Shown: in pieces, positions 1-7,787 of the stretch
How positions within the stretch are numbered: position 1 is the first letter of the stretch
How the letters are laid out: each line of letters begins with the position of its first letter
Origin: Pseudomonas bijieensis
Lineage (GTDB): Bacteria; Pseudomonadota; Gammaproteobacteria; Pseudomonadales; Pseudomonadaceae
NCBI RefSeq assembly: GCF_013347965.1
Contig: NZ_CP048810.1
Span: forward strand, 6,075,501-6,139,500
Direction of reading: 5' to 3'
DNA: 64,000 nt
Notes under the pieces: generated by a model
What the model was told of the DNA's origin: nothing
Databases searched by the model: none
The model's input: only the letters and a program-made list of their open reading frames with translations
Position numbers and translations under genes: made by a program

Positions 1-42
1 CAGGTACTGCCTAAACTCAGCTCAATCGCAGCGGAGATCAGC

Positions 43-399
43 ATGAACGAACCTGTCAGTCCCGGGCCACGCAACGGCATCCTGTCTTTGACCATCAAGG
101 ACAAGTCGGTGCTTTACGCCGCCTATATGCCCTTTATCAAGAACGGTGGCCTGTTCATTCCGACCAACAAGAATTATCGCTTGGGCGATGAAGTGTTCAT
201 GCTCTTGAGCCTGATGGATGAAGCGGAAAAGATCCCGGTCGCCGGCAAGGTGATCTGGATGACGCCCAAAGGCGCCCAGGGCAACCGGGCCGCTGGCGTT
301 GGCGTGCAGTTCAACGACGGCGACAATTCGGCTCGCAATCAGATCGAAACCCACTTGGCCGGCTCCCTGAAGTCCGACCGTCCCACCCATACGATGTAG
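43..399 (+). CDS. pilZ: Type IV pilus assembly PilZ-domain protein
   Basis: A 118-residue protein made almost entirely of one PilZ domain (about residues 10-105), the length of the founding Pseudomonas PilZ. That protein is needed for type IV pilus assembly and does not itself bind c-di-GMP. The N-terminal arginine-rich c-di-GMP motif (RxxxR) of other PilZ proteins is absent here, which fits this subtype. The ATG follows a GGAG-like ribosome site (gcggagatcagc). tatD begins 11 bases downstream, so the two are probably co-transcribed. In known pseudomonads holB lies just upstream; bases 1-42 could carry its last codons, but no frame can be chosen from so little sequence. Confidence 0.9.
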   Translation: MNEPVSPGPRNGILSLTIKDKSVLYAAYMPFIKNGGLFIPTNKNYRLGDEVFMLLSLMDEAEKIPVAGKVIWMTPKGAQGNRAAGVGVQFNDGDNSARNQIETHLAGSLKSDRPTHTM

Positions 400-410
400 C
401 CCAGCCCTTT

Positions 411-1205
411 ATGCTTGTAGATTCCCATTGTCACCTTGACCGTCTCGACCTCGCTGCCCACGGCGGCTCCCTGGATGCTGCGCTGGACGCGGCCCGCCAA
501 CGGGGTGTCGGTCACTTCCTGTGCATCGGCGTCAGCGCCGACAACGCCGCCGACGTCAAGGCACTGGCCGAACGTTATGCCGATGTCGATTGCTCGGTCG
601 GTGTCCACCCGCTGGATGTCCAGCCAGACGCCGCGCCGGTGCTCGATTGGTTGTTGCGTGAGCTCGACCATCCACGGGTTGTCGCCATTGGTGAAACCGG
701 CCTTGACTATCACTACGAGCCGGAAGCCGCCGACGTGCAGCAGGCGTCGTTCCGGCTGCACCTGGAGGCCGCCCGGCAAACCGGCAAGCCGGTGATCATC
801 CATACCCGTGGCGCCCGGGCCGACACCCTGGCCTTGCTGCGTGATGCCGCGCTGCCCCAGGCCGGGGTGCTGCATTGCTTCACTGAAGACTGGGACATGG
901 CCAAGGCAGCACTGGACATGGGCTATTACATTTCCTTGTCCGGGATTGTCACGTTCCGCAATGCCGATGCATTGCGCGATGTCGCCAGCAAAGTGCCGGC
1001 TGATCGATTGTTGGTGGAAACCGATTCGCCTTACCTGGCGCCCATTCCCTATCGAGGCAAGCCGAATCTTCCGCAATACGTACGGGAAGTGGCGGAGTTC
1101 CTGGCGATGCTGCGCGGCGAGTCCTACGAGCGGTTTGCCGAGCAGACGACGGAAAATTTTAAGCAATTGTTTCCGCTGGCTCACGTCCGGCCGGTGCAAG
1201 CCTGA
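411..1205 (+). CDS. tatD: TatD family metal-dependent hydrolase (YcfH-like)
   Basis: A 264-residue TIM-barrel metallohydrolase of the TatD family, a group of metal-dependent 3'-5' DNases with roles in DNA repair and D-aminoacyl-tRNA editing. The metal ligands expected for the family are all visible: HxH at residues 6-8 (SHCHLD), Glu95 in GETGLDYH, His131 (IIHTR), His155 (LHCF) and Asp205 (ETDSPY). The length is typical (about 260). It follows pilZ by 11 bases with the same orientation, as in other pseudomonads. The RNA hairpin just downstream belongs to an antisense-strand transcript and can also stop transcription here. Confidence 0.93.
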   Translation: MLVDSHCHLDRLDLAAHGGSLDAALDAARQRGVGHFLCIGVSADNAADVKALAERYADVDCSVGVHPLDVQPDAAPVLDWLLRELDHPRVVAIGETGLDYHYEPEAADVQQASFRLHLEAARQTGKPVIIHTRGARADTLALLRDAALPQAGVLHCFTEDWDMAKAALDMGYYISLSGIVTFRNADALRDVASKVPADRLLVETDSPYLAPIPYRGKPNLPQYVREVAEFLAMLRGESYERFAEQTTENFKQLFPLAHVRPVQA

Positions 1206-1589
1206 ATTCCATGCAAAAAAAACCCGGGTTCTGGGGGGTGAATCCGGGTTAAGACCATTAGGAGTAAAACAAAGGCACGCGGTCCGTTGGTACCTTTATC
1301 AGCGCGTCACTTGGGGGAGATGTCGCGCCGACAGTTGAAGTATTGATCAGTATGCCAACGCGTCCAGTCGGGCCGGGGTGGTTTTTAAACAAATTTGGAA
1401 TACGCTCGCTTCGGATAAGTTCTCACTGTCGTCAAAGCGCGCAGGCGCGGTACATTGGCGTGGGAAACGGCGGGCCGGGTGTGTACGGTTTTGTGAAGAA
1501 CAGTGGCCGAGAACGGATGATCCGTGCATTTTTGCGTAAGTTAGGCATAATACCCGGCTTCGAATTTTGACCCTTCAGACCTTTTTCTT
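1206..1589. other. Intergenic region tatD - TetR gene
   Basis: This 384-base stretch has no convincing coding sequence. The first third carries the minus-strand small RNA candidate with its terminator. The remainder (about 1355-1589) must hold the promoter of the TetR gene; a cataatac element at 1545-1552 could be part of it, but no well-spaced -35 was identified. Confidence 0.5.
1215..1342 (-). ncRNA. rgsA: Candidate RgsA small RNA (RpoS-dependent)
   Basis: On the minus strand a perfect intrinsic terminator is visible: AACCCGG / CCGGGTT arms (1221-1250) followed by eight U residues (1222 down to 1215). About 100 bases upstream is CATACTG (1354-1348 on the minus strand), resembling the sigma-S -10 CTATACT, giving a transcript near 125 nt. 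RgsA of Pseudomonas is about 120 nt, RpoS-dependent, and from memory is encoded beside tatD (between PA2958 and PA2959 in PAO1). Position, size and terminator agree; the sequence was not compared with a reference. The exact 5' end is an estimate. Confidence 0.62.
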
Positions 1590-2228
1590 ATGCACAAAGA
1601 ACCCCGTAAGGTCCGTGAGTTTCGCCGCCGCGAGCAGGAAATTCTCGACACCGCGCTCAAGTTGTTCCTCGACCAGGGTGAAGACAGTGTCACCGTCGAG
1701 ATGATTGCGGATGCCGTGGGTATCGGCAAAGGCACGATTTATAAACATTTCAAATCCAAGGCGGAGATCTACCTGCGCCTGATGCTCGATTACGAGCGCG
1801 ATTTGAACGAGTTGCTGCATTCGGCGGACGTGGACAAGGACAAGGAAGCCCTGTCGCGGGCCTACTTCGAGTTCCGCATGCGTGACCCGCAGCGCTACCG
1901 CTTGTTCGACCGCCTGGAAGAAAAGGTGGTCAAGGGCAACCAGGTGCCGGAGATGGTCGAGGAGCTGCACAAGATCCGCGCCTCGAACTTCGAACGCCTG
2001 ACCCAGCTGATCAAAGGCCGGATCAGCGAAGGCAAGCTCGAAGACGTGCCGCCTTACTTCCATTACTGCGCAGCCTGGGCGTTGGTGCACGGCGCGGTGG
2101 CGCTGTATCACTCACCGTTCTGGAGCAATGTGCTGGAAGACCAGGAAGGCTTCTTCCAGTTCCTGATGGACATTGGCGTGCGCATGGGCAACAAGCGCAA
2201 GCGCGATACCGACGTCCCGAGTAGCTGA
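1590..2228 (+). CDS. TetR/AcrR family transcriptional regulator
   Basis: A 212-residue repressor-type regulator. The N-terminal TetR helix-turn-helix spans about residues 12-60 (ILDTALKLF, ADAVGIGKGTIYKHFKSK). The remaining 150 residues form the ligand-binding, dimerising region, which names no ligand. In P. aeruginosa a TetR regulator (PA2957, from memory) occupies the same place next to tatD, so this is probably a core gene. It stands alone, with a perfect inverted repeat just after its stop codon. Confidence 0.9.
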   Translation: MHKEPRKVREFRRREQEILDTALKLFLDQGEDSVTVEMIADAVGIGKGTIYKHFKSKAEIYLRLMLDYERDLNELLHSADVDKDKEALSRAYFEFRMRDPQRYRLFDRLEEKVVKGNQVPEMVEELHKIRASNFERLTQLIKGRISEGKLEDVPPYFHYCAAWALVHGAVALYHSPFWSNVLEDQEGFFQFLMDIGVRMGNKRKRDTDVPSS

Positions 2229-2263
2229 TTGGCCGCACAGGCCAAGACATTCAGCTGTCTTAT

Positions 2264-2289
2264 TGCGCCATGTCCGCTTACATGGCGCA
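2264..2289. terminator. Perfect 10-bp hairpin between TetR gene and moaA
   Basis: tgcgccatgt and acatggcgca form a 10-bp perfect inverted repeat around a 6-base loop. There is no U-run on either strand, so it may be a weak terminator, an operator or an RNA structure in the moaA leader. Confidence 0.4.
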
Positions 2290-2383
2290 GTGCCCCAGTA
2301 ATATACTCAGGCTTGGGTCTTGCGAAATCTTGATTTAGAGGTCAAGTTTCACAGGTCCGATTCTTCTTTCGCCGGAGTGATCC

Positions 2384-3352
2384 ATGATCGTTGACCGTCA
2401 AGGCAGGCGTTTCCGCAATTTGCGGATCAGCCTGACTTCTGCCTGCAATTACGCCTGTACCTACTGCGTGCCTGATGGCAAGCGGTTGGTGGCTGCGCAG
2501 GATGAACTGTCAGCCGAAGCCATGGCACGCGGCGTAGCCTATTTGATCGAGGCCGCCGGAATCGAGCGGCTGCGCATCACTGGCGGTGAGCCGCTGGTCA
2601 GCCCCAAGCTCGAACGTTTCATGACGGCGGTGGGACAGATGGGGCTGGAAGACATCAGCCTGACCACCAACGGTCAGTTGCTGGCGAAAAAACTGCCTTT
2701 GCTGGTAGACGCTGGCATTCGCCGGATCAACGTTTCCCTTGACACCCTGGACCCCGCTGCGTTTCGCAGTATCGCCCGTGGCGGCGACCTGGCGACCGTG
2801 CTCGACGGCATGGAACAGGCCCGGGCCACCGGGATGAAGATCAAGGTCAACATGGTGCCGTTGCGCGGGCAGAACCTGGATCAGGTGATGCCGTTGCTCG
2901 AATACTGCCTGGAACGTGGCTATGAGTTGCGTTTCATCGAGTTGATGCGCATGGGCCACCTGGCCAGCGACTCCAATGCATTCCTGCAGCAGTTCGTCAG
3001 CCTCCAGCAACTGCTCAGCCTGATCGGCGATCAGTACGAATACCTGCAAGCCGACGCACCGGTGGATGCCACGGCGGTGCGTTATGAGATACCGGGGCTG
3101 GGGCACTTTGGTGTGATCGCCAATGAAAGCGTGCCTTTTTGCCGTACCTGCTCCCGGCTGCGGCTGTCCTCGACGGGTTGGCTGCATGGCTGCCTGTCTT
3201 CGAGTAACCGACACTTTGTCGGCGATCTACTGGACAAACCGCGGCATCAGGCCTTGCCAGCCCTTCAGCGCTTGCTGGTCAAGGCGTTGGGGGACAAGCA
3301 GGAAGTGGCGTTCTCCGGCGGCGCGACCATCATGAAAATCATCGGCGGCTGA
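2384..3352 (+). CDS. moaA: GTP 3',8-cyclase MoaA (molybdenum cofactor synthesis)
   Basis: A radical SAM enzyme of 322 residues converting GTP to 3',8-cyclo-GTP, the first step of molybdopterin synthesis. The N-terminal [4Fe-4S] cluster motif CxxxCxxC is at residues 21-28. The TGGEPL SAM-binding motif follows at about residue 66. The second, GTP-binding cluster is FCRTC...GCL (cysteines near 253, 256 and 270). The chain ends in the diagnostic Gly-Gly. A GGAG site precedes the ATG. Other moa genes are not nearby, and pseudomonads often carry more than one moaA, so this may be a solitary paralogue. Confidence 0.9.
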   Translation: MIVDRQGRRFRNLRISLTSACNYACTYCVPDGKRLVAAQDELSAEAMARGVAYLIEAAGIERLRITGGEPLVSPKLERFMTAVGQMGLEDISLTTNGQLLAKKLPLLVDAGIRRINVSLDTLDPAAFRSIARGGDLATVLDGMEQARATGMKIKVNMVPLRGQNLDQVMPLLEYCLERGYELRFIELMRMGHLASDSNAFLQQFVSLQQLLSLIGDQYEYLQADAPVDATAVRYEIPGLGHFGVIANESVPFCRTCSRLRLSSTGWLHGCLSSSNRHFVGDLLDKPRHQALPALQRLLVKALGDKQEVAFSGGATIMKIIGG

Positions 3353-3383
3353 GCGAAATACCTAACTGCATGCAGTGATTCCC

Positions 3384-3478
3384 GTGGCGAGGGAGCTTGC
3401 TCCCGCTGGGTAGCGAAGCGGCCCCTTGGGAATTTTACGACTGCTTCGCAGCCGAGCGGGAGCAAGCTCCCTCGCCAC
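3384..3478. repeat. REP family B inverted pair
   Basis: Two copies of the gtggcgagggagcttgctcc element (3384-3407 and, inverted, 3455-3478) flank a second pair of complementary arms (gtagcgaagcggcccc / gactgcttcgcagcc). The unit can fold into one long hairpin. Related pairs occur at 43244-43375 and 62449-62533. Confidence 0.85.
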
Positions 3479-3579
3479 AGGAGCAGCCACTGAAAATCCA
3501 ACCGATCCCAAGGACTGGCGCAAAAGCTGCATCCCACGACCATTCGCCGGTTTTCCGACACCGGTTTTTGGAGGGTAGG

Positions 3580-4185
3580 ATGCGTAGCCTGGTTTTGCTG
3601 CTGGCCGTTTTGGTGCTTGGCGGTTGCATGAATGTCAGCGACATGGGAGAGGGCGTTCGTTATCACATGAGCGATGCCGGCCTGCTGGACCATAGCGACA
3701 GCCGTCGTATAAACAACCTGCGTATCCAGCCAGACTCGTTCATCTACATTGCCCAGGGAGCCTTCGCTCCGCCAGGCAGCGCCTATCCGCGTCCCAATGT
3801 CGTGGCCGAGGAAGCCTTCAATGGCTTCATCGAATATTTCCCCATGGTCCGTCGCGCCCGTACTCCCGAAGGCCTCGACCAGGCCATGGGTGAAGCCCGT
3901 TCCGCCGGTGCCCATTACCTGCTGTACACCCGGTTCGCCAAGGCCGACAACCGCATCGGCAACACTGACGAATGGCAGGATGAGGAAGCCGTGGATCGCC
4001 TGGGTGTCGATACCAGCGTGATTCAAATCATGTTGATCGAGACCAGCACCCAGTATTTGATTGATACTGCACGTATCAAGAGTCGTGGCGGTTTACTGAC
4101 GTTGCACGACAAGCAGCCACAAGACCTCATCGCCACGCCTTTGCGTGAATATGCCCGCAGCCTGCTGGGGATGAGCGACGAGTAA
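3580..4185 (+). CDS. DUF4823 lipoprotein
   Basis: A 201-residue outer-envelope lipoprotein. A short hydrophobic signal (residues 1-13) ends in the lipobox LGGC, with Cys15 the lipidated residue. The mature part matches the DUF4823 type found in Pseudomonas, with no known activity. An in-frame extension reaches back to 3397, but the ATG at 3580 has a good GGAG site (ttggagggtagg) and is followed immediately by the signal peptide, so it is the true start. The DUF1285 gene begins 13 bases after its stop, indicating an operon. Confidence 0.85.
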   Translation: MRSLVLLLAVLVLGGCMNVSDMGEGVRYHMSDAGLLDHSDSRRINNLRIQPDSFIYIAQGAFAPPGSAYPRPNVVAEEAFNGFIEYFPMVRRARTPEGLDQAMGEARSAGAHYLLYTRFAKADNRIGNTDEWQDEEAVDRLGVDTSVIQIMLIETSTQYLIDTARIKSRGGLLTLHDKQPQDLIATPLREYARSLLGMSDE

Positions 4186-4198
4186 CTAAGGAGTCACC

Positions 4199-4759
4199 AT
4201 GAGCGGACCGCAAAAAGCCAATGACTTGCTGGGGCAGATCCCCAAGACCAAAGGCCTGCCACCGGTCCACTTGTGGAATCCCGACTTCTGCGGCGACATC
4301 GACATGCGCATCGCCCGGGACGGTACCTGGTACTACCTGGGCACGCCCATTGGGCGAAAGCCGATGGTCAAGCTGTTCTCCACCATCATCCGCCGCGACG
4401 GCGATGATTACTTCCTGATTACCCCTGTGGAAAAAGTCGGCATCAAGGTCGATGACGCGCCGTTCGTGGCCGTGACCCTCGAGGTCGAAGGGCACGGGGA
4501 AGGGCAGTTGTTGCGCTTTACCACCAATGTCGAGGAAACCACCGAGGCCGGCGACGAACATCCGATACGGGTGGTGATCGACCCCCAGACCCAGGAGCCA
4601 GCGCCCTACGTGCATGTACGCAGCAATCTGGAAGCGCTGATCCATCGCAATGTGTTCTACCAGTTGGTGGAACTGGCGGTCAGCCGCGAGATCGACGGAC
4701 AGCGCTGGTTGGGCGTGTGGAGCGGCGAAGAGTTTTTCCCCATAGGCCTGGAACCCTGA
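4199..4759 (+). CDS. DUF1285 domain-containing protein
   Basis: A 186-residue cytosolic protein matching the DUF1285 family (YP_-type proteobacterial proteins of about 180 residues). Structures in this family suggest a small-molecule or signalling-ligand binding fold, but the function is unknown. Start is set by AAGGAG seven bases upstream of the ATG. It lies directly behind the DUF4823 lipoprotein and is followed by a REP pair that marks the end of the core-like block. Confidence 0.85.
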   Translation: MSGPQKANDLLGQIPKTKGLPPVHLWNPDFCGDIDMRIARDGTWYYLGTPIGRKPMVKLFSTIIRRDGDDYFLITPVEKVGIKVDDAPFVAVTLEVEGHGEGQLLRFTTNVEETTEAGDEHPIRVVIDPQTQEPAPYVHVRSNLEALIHRNVFYQLVELAVSREIDGQRWLGVWSGEEFFPIGLEP

Positions 4760-4764
4760 TCCTC

Positions 4765-4853
4765 TGTGGGAGCGAGCCTGCTCGCGATGATGGCAGCACC
4801 GTCAACCCGGCCTTAACTGACCCACCCCTATCGCGAGCAGGCTCGCTCCCACA
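4765..4853. repeat. REP family A inverted pair (BIME)
   Basis: tgtgggagcgagcctgctcg at 4765 and its inverted copy ending at 4853 form a typical Pseudomonas bipartite REP element between the DUF1285 gene and the GntR regulator. It sits at the left edge of the sugar catabolism locus. Confidence 0.9.
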
Positions 4854-4876
4854 GGAGTGAAGCCGTAAAATTCAAA

Positions 4877-4906
4877 TTGACACCCAATCATATGATGATT
4901 AGCGTG
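4877..4906 (+). promoter_or_regulatory. Promoter and probable operator of the GntR regulator gene
   Basis: TTGACA (4877-4882) is a consensus -35, followed 17 bases later by TAGCGT (4900-4905) as a weak -10. The spacer contains AATCATATGATGATT (4886-4900), a 6-bp inverted repeat around ATG. The reverse complement recurs 13/15 at 7652-7666 before araF, so this is probably the binding site of the GntR regulator, placed to block its own promoter. Confidence 0.6.
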
Positions 4907-4938
4907 GGCCTCCAATAAGAGTGGCCCGCGGGGTTTTC

Positions 4939-5685
4939 ATGTCCAGCAGTTTTCATGCGTCGACCGTCGATTGGCTGGGCAGTTGGATAGCCGCCGGCCA
5001 GGTCAAGCCTGGGCAAACCATCAAGGTCGAGGCGGACTTGGGCGAGCAACTGGGCGTCAGTCGCACGGTGATTCGCGAGGCGATCAAGACCTTGGTCGCC
5101 AAGGGCATGCTGGAAGTCGGGCCGAAAGTCGGCACGCGGGTGTTGCCGGTGCGACGCTGGAACCTGTTCGATCCCCAAGTGGTGGGCTGGTTGTCACGCA
5201 GCGGCCTGCCGGAAAACTTTGTCGATGACTTGCTGGACCTGCGCCGTACCATCGAGCCGATGGCAGTGCGCTGGGCGTGCGAGCGGGCCACCGCCGATCA
5301 GGTGCAGGCGATCCGCCTGGCTTACCATGCGCTGGAGCGGGCGGTGGACAGCGGCGCCGATTACAACCGCGCCGACCAGTTTTTCCACGAGTGCATCCTC
5401 GCCGCCAGCCATAATCAATTCATCGAACAAATGGTCCCGGCCCTGGGGGCACTGCTTGCGGTGTCGTTCGAGGTGTCGGCGGCCGACCCGGATGAGCTGC
5501 GCCGCACCTTGCCCATCCACAAGGACATCGCCGACGCCATCGCCGCCCGTGACGCGGCGCGGGGTGTCTGGGCCTGCATGACCCTGATCGATAACGCCGA
5601 CCTGGCGATCAAACGCTTTTACCCCAATGTCATGGCTGGTCGAACAGACGCCGCCGGGCAAGTCGGGAACAGGAGGTTTCAATGA
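4939..5685 (+). CDS. GntR/FadR-family regulator of the sugar locus (DgoR-like)
   Basis: A 248-residue FadR-subfamily regulator. A winged helix-turn-helix (about residues 18-72, EQLGVSRTVIREAIKTL) is followed by an FCD all-helical ligand domain (about 90-230) with the metal-ligand-type histidines expected. DgoR of E. coli, which represses galactonate genes, belongs to this subfamily. The ATG at 4939 was chosen; a GTG at 4921 in the same frame has an AAGAG just before it and is an alternative. The lactonase gene overlaps its stop by four bases (ATGA), so they are translationally coupled. The sugar ligand is inferred from context only. Confidence 0.88.
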   Translation: MSSSFHASTVDWLGSWIAAGQVKPGQTIKVEADLGEQLGVSRTVIREAIKTLVAKGMLEVGPKVGTRVLPVRRWNLFDPQVVGWLSRSGLPENFVDDLLDLRRTIEPMAVRWACERATADQVQAIRLAYHALERAVDSGADYNRADQFFHECILAASHNQFIEQMVPALGALLAVSFEVSAADPDELRRTLPIHKDIADAIAARDAARGVWACMTLIDNADLAIKRFYPNVMAGRTDAAGQVGNRRFQ

Positions 5686-6557
5686 AGTGGACGGCTGTGA
5701 CGGAACACCGGGCGAAATTGGGCGAGGGGCCCTTCTGGGACGAGCCGACCCAGGCATTGTACTGGGTTGATATCGCCGGCAAGCAGGCACTGCGGTTGAT
5801 CGGCGCCAATGTTGATATCTGGCAGATGCCCGAGCATGTGTCCGCCTTCATACCGACCCAAAATGGCGACGCCTTGGTGACCCTGAGCAGCGGTGTCTAC
5901 CGCCTTGATCTTGATTCGCCGGGCCTGGAGCCGCGCCTGACGCTGTTGTGCATGGCCGATCCCCAGCCAGGCAATCGTGCCAACGAGGCCCGTTGCGACG
6001 CCCTGGGCCAGCTCTGGCTCGGCACGATGCAGAACAACATCGGTGCCGAAGGCGAGGACTTGCCGATCGAGCACCGGTCCGGCGGCCTTTTTCGCGTCGG
6101 GAGTGATGGCCGTGTTCTGCCCCTGTTGCGCGGGCTGGGTATTCCGAACACCTTGGTCTGGAGCCCCGATGGCACCACGGTGTATTTCGGCGACAGCCTG
6201 GATGGCACGTTGTATCGGCACTTTATCTACCCGGAAGGCAACCTGGCGCCTGCCGAGGTCTGGTTCGGTCCACACCCGCGTGGCGGTCCGGATGGCTCGG
6301 CAATGGATGCCCGGGGATACATCTGGAACGCCCGCTGGGACGGCAGTTGCCTGTTGCGCCTGAACCCGGATGGCCAGGTCGATCGGGTGATCGAACTGCC
6401 CGTCAGCCGCCCGACCAGTTGTGTGTTCGGCGGTGAAGACCTCAAGACGTTGTACATCACCAGCGCCGCGAGCCCGTTGGGTCATCCGCTGGACGGTGCG
6501 CTGCTGTCGATGCGTGTCGATGTGCCCGGCGTGGCGTGTACACGGTTTGCAGGCTAA
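5682..6557 (+). CDS. SMP-30/gluconolactonase family sugar lactonase
   Basis: A 291-residue six-bladed beta-propeller of the SMP-30/LRE family, which hydrolyses sugar 1,4- or 1,5-lactones with a divalent metal. Family motifs are present: LGEGPFWD near residue 10, RANEARCDALGQLWLGTM around 100-117, WSPDGTTVYFGDS around 165 and DGSAMDARGYIWNA around 205, where the metal-binding Asp is expected. An AGGAGG site precedes the ATG, inside the end of the GntR gene. Beside an SDR and DgoK/A/D, the likely substrate is D-galactono- (or L-arabino-) lactone. Confidence 0.85.
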   Translation: MKWTAVTEHRAKLGEGPFWDEPTQALYWVDIAGKQALRLIGANVDIWQMPEHVSAFIPTQNGDALVTLSSGVYRLDLDSPGLEPRLTLLCMADPQPGNRANEARCDALGQLWLGTMQNNIGAEGEDLPIEHRSGGLFRVGSDGRVLPLLRGLGIPNTLVWSPDGTTVYFGDSLDGTLYRHFIYPEGNLAPAEVWFGPHPRGGPDGSAMDARGYIWNARWDGSCLLRLNPDGQVDRVIELPVSRPTSCVFGGEDLKTLYITSAASPLGHPLDGALLSMRVDVPGVACTRFAG

Positions 6558-6617
6558 ATCCCAAAATATGGGATGTAAATATATATATTGAGATTGTTTG
6601 GCGGCCGGGTTTATAGT
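6558..6617 (+). promoter_or_regulatory. Promoter and operator upstream of the SDR gene (twin of 14083-14141)
   Basis: An inverted repeat ATCCCAAAATATGGGAT (6558-6574) lies 13 bases before -35 TTGAGA (6588-6593), 18-base spacer, -10 TATAGT (6612-6617). The same arrangement with nearly the same sequence stands before dgoK. The inverted repeat starts directly after the lactonase stop. It is a good candidate site for the IclR regulator of this locus. Confidence 0.65.
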
Positions 6618-6669
6618 CGGCTCCATCGGCAATACGCACTCACACTAAAAAAACAAAACAGGTGAAGTG

Positions 6670-6801
6670 ATGCAACGATCTTTCCCCGTACGCCCCGGTG
6701 GCGTACGCCGGCCACTGTTCTTACAAGCGCCTTTGCGCCGGTCATCCGTGGATGCCCGGTTTTTGTCGTGCCCGCGTACAGGAGTCTTGAACCATGGCTG
6801 A
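6670..6801 (+). CDS. Possible 43-residue leader ORF overlapping the SDR start
   Basis: ATG at 6670 follows aacaggtgaag, the same ribosome-site segment that precedes dgoK. The frame runs 43 codons, is arginine-rich, and stops at 6801, eight bases inside the SDR gene. Near its start is a perfect hairpin, cgtacgcc-ccggt-ggcgtacg (6688-6708). It resembles no known protein. It may be a translated leader that couples or attenuates SDR translation, or a remnant left when the promoter segment was duplicated. Confidence 0.35.
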   Translation: MQRSFPVRPGGVRRPLFLQAPLRRSSVDARFLSCPRTGVLNHG

Positions 6802-7612
6802 GCCCTTGGTCTTGCCACCTGTGCCGGAGCCACCGAAGGGTGAGCGCTTGAAAGACAAGGTCGTGTTGTTGACCGGTGCAGCCCAAGGCATCGGCGAGGC
6901 CATCGTCGCCGCGTTCGCGTCGCAACAGGCTCGACTGGTGATCAGTGATATCCAGGCGCAGAAGGTCGAGGCGGTGGCGGCTCATTGGCGGGAGCGCGGG
7001 GCCGATGTGCAAGCGCTGCAGGCCGATGTGTCGAAGCAGCAGGACTTGCAGGCCATGGCCCGTCGCGCCGTCGAGCTGCACGGGCGCATCGATGTGTTGG
7101 TCAACTGCGCTGGCGTCAATGTCTTCCGTGACCCGCTGGAAATGACCGAAGAAGACTGGCGTCGCTGCTTCGCCATCGACCTGGATGGCGCCTGGTACGG
7201 CTGCAAGGCGGTATTGCCACAGATGATCGAGCAGGGCGTGGGCAGCATCATCAATATTGCCTCGGTCCATTCGTCCCACATCATTCCCGGCTGTTTCCCG
7301 TACCCGGTGGCCAAGCATGGCCTGCTCGGCCTGACCCGCGCCCTGGGCATCGAATACGCGCCCAAAGGGGTACGCGTCAACGCCATCGCCCCGGGGTATA
7401 TCGAAACCCAACTGAACGTCGACTACTGGAACGGCTTCGCCGATCCCCATGCCGAACGTCAGCGTGCGCTGGACCTGCACCCGCCACGACGCGTCGGGCA
7501 ACCGATCGAAGTGGCAATGACAGCCGTGTTCCTGGCCAGTGACGAAGCACCGTTTATCAATGCCTCATGCATCACCATCGATGGGGGACGTTCGGTCATG
7601 TACCACGACTGA
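6794..7612 (+). CDS. SDR family sugar 1-dehydrogenase (probable D-galactose/L-arabinose dehydrogenase)
   Basis: A classical short-chain dehydrogenase of 272 residues. The cofactor motif TGAAQGIG is at residues 27-34, NCAG near 105, and the catalytic triad is Ser157, Tyr170 and Lys174 (YPVAK). An unusual proline-rich 20-residue N-terminal extension precedes the Rossmann fold. ATG at 6794 is preceded by AGGAG (acaggagtcttgaacc). Placed between a sugar lactonase and a galactose/arabinose importer, it most likely oxidises the aldose to its lactone, the first step of the De Ley-Doudoroff route. The sugar is inferred, not read from the protein. Confidence 0.82.
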   Translation: MAEPLVLPPVPEPPKGERLKDKVVLLTGAAQGIGEAIVAAFASQQARLVISDIQAQKVEAVAAHWRERGADVQALQADVSKQQDLQAMARRAVELHGRIDVLVNCAGVNVFRDPLEMTEEDWRRCFAIDLDGAWYGCKAVLPQMIEQGVGSIINIASVHSSHIIPGCFPYPVAKHGLLGLTRALGIEYAPKGVRVNAIAPGYIETQLNVDYWNGFADPHAERQRALDLHPPRRVGQPIEVAMTAVFLASDEAPFINASCITIDGGRSVMYHD

Positions 7613-7651
7613 ATATTTCCGGATTGCAGTCGGAAACTTCGCCTGTAATCC

Positions 7652-7666
7652 AATCATCATACGATA
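7652..7666 (+). promoter_or_regulatory. Probable GntR operator upstream of araF
   Basis: AATCATCATACGATA matches, at 13 of 15 positions, the reverse complement of the inverted repeat inside the GntR gene promoter (4886-4900). It lies about 120 bases before the araF start, so the same regulator probably controls the importer. Confidence 0.55.
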
Positions 7667-7787
7667 TGACTATTTAGACCTATGCTGTGTAGCAACTTGA
7701 TGTAACCGCCCAGCCTGCGCATTTCCACCGACGGTGGAGCAGAACCCTGGACGTTTGGCTTTCAATAAAAAAAACAAGGAGTCAGCT

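Noticed and set aside
3397..3579. N-terminal extension of the DUF4823 lipoprotein back to 3397
   Set aside because: It would be read through a REP pair and place the signal peptide inside the protein; the ATG at 3580 has a proper ribosome site.
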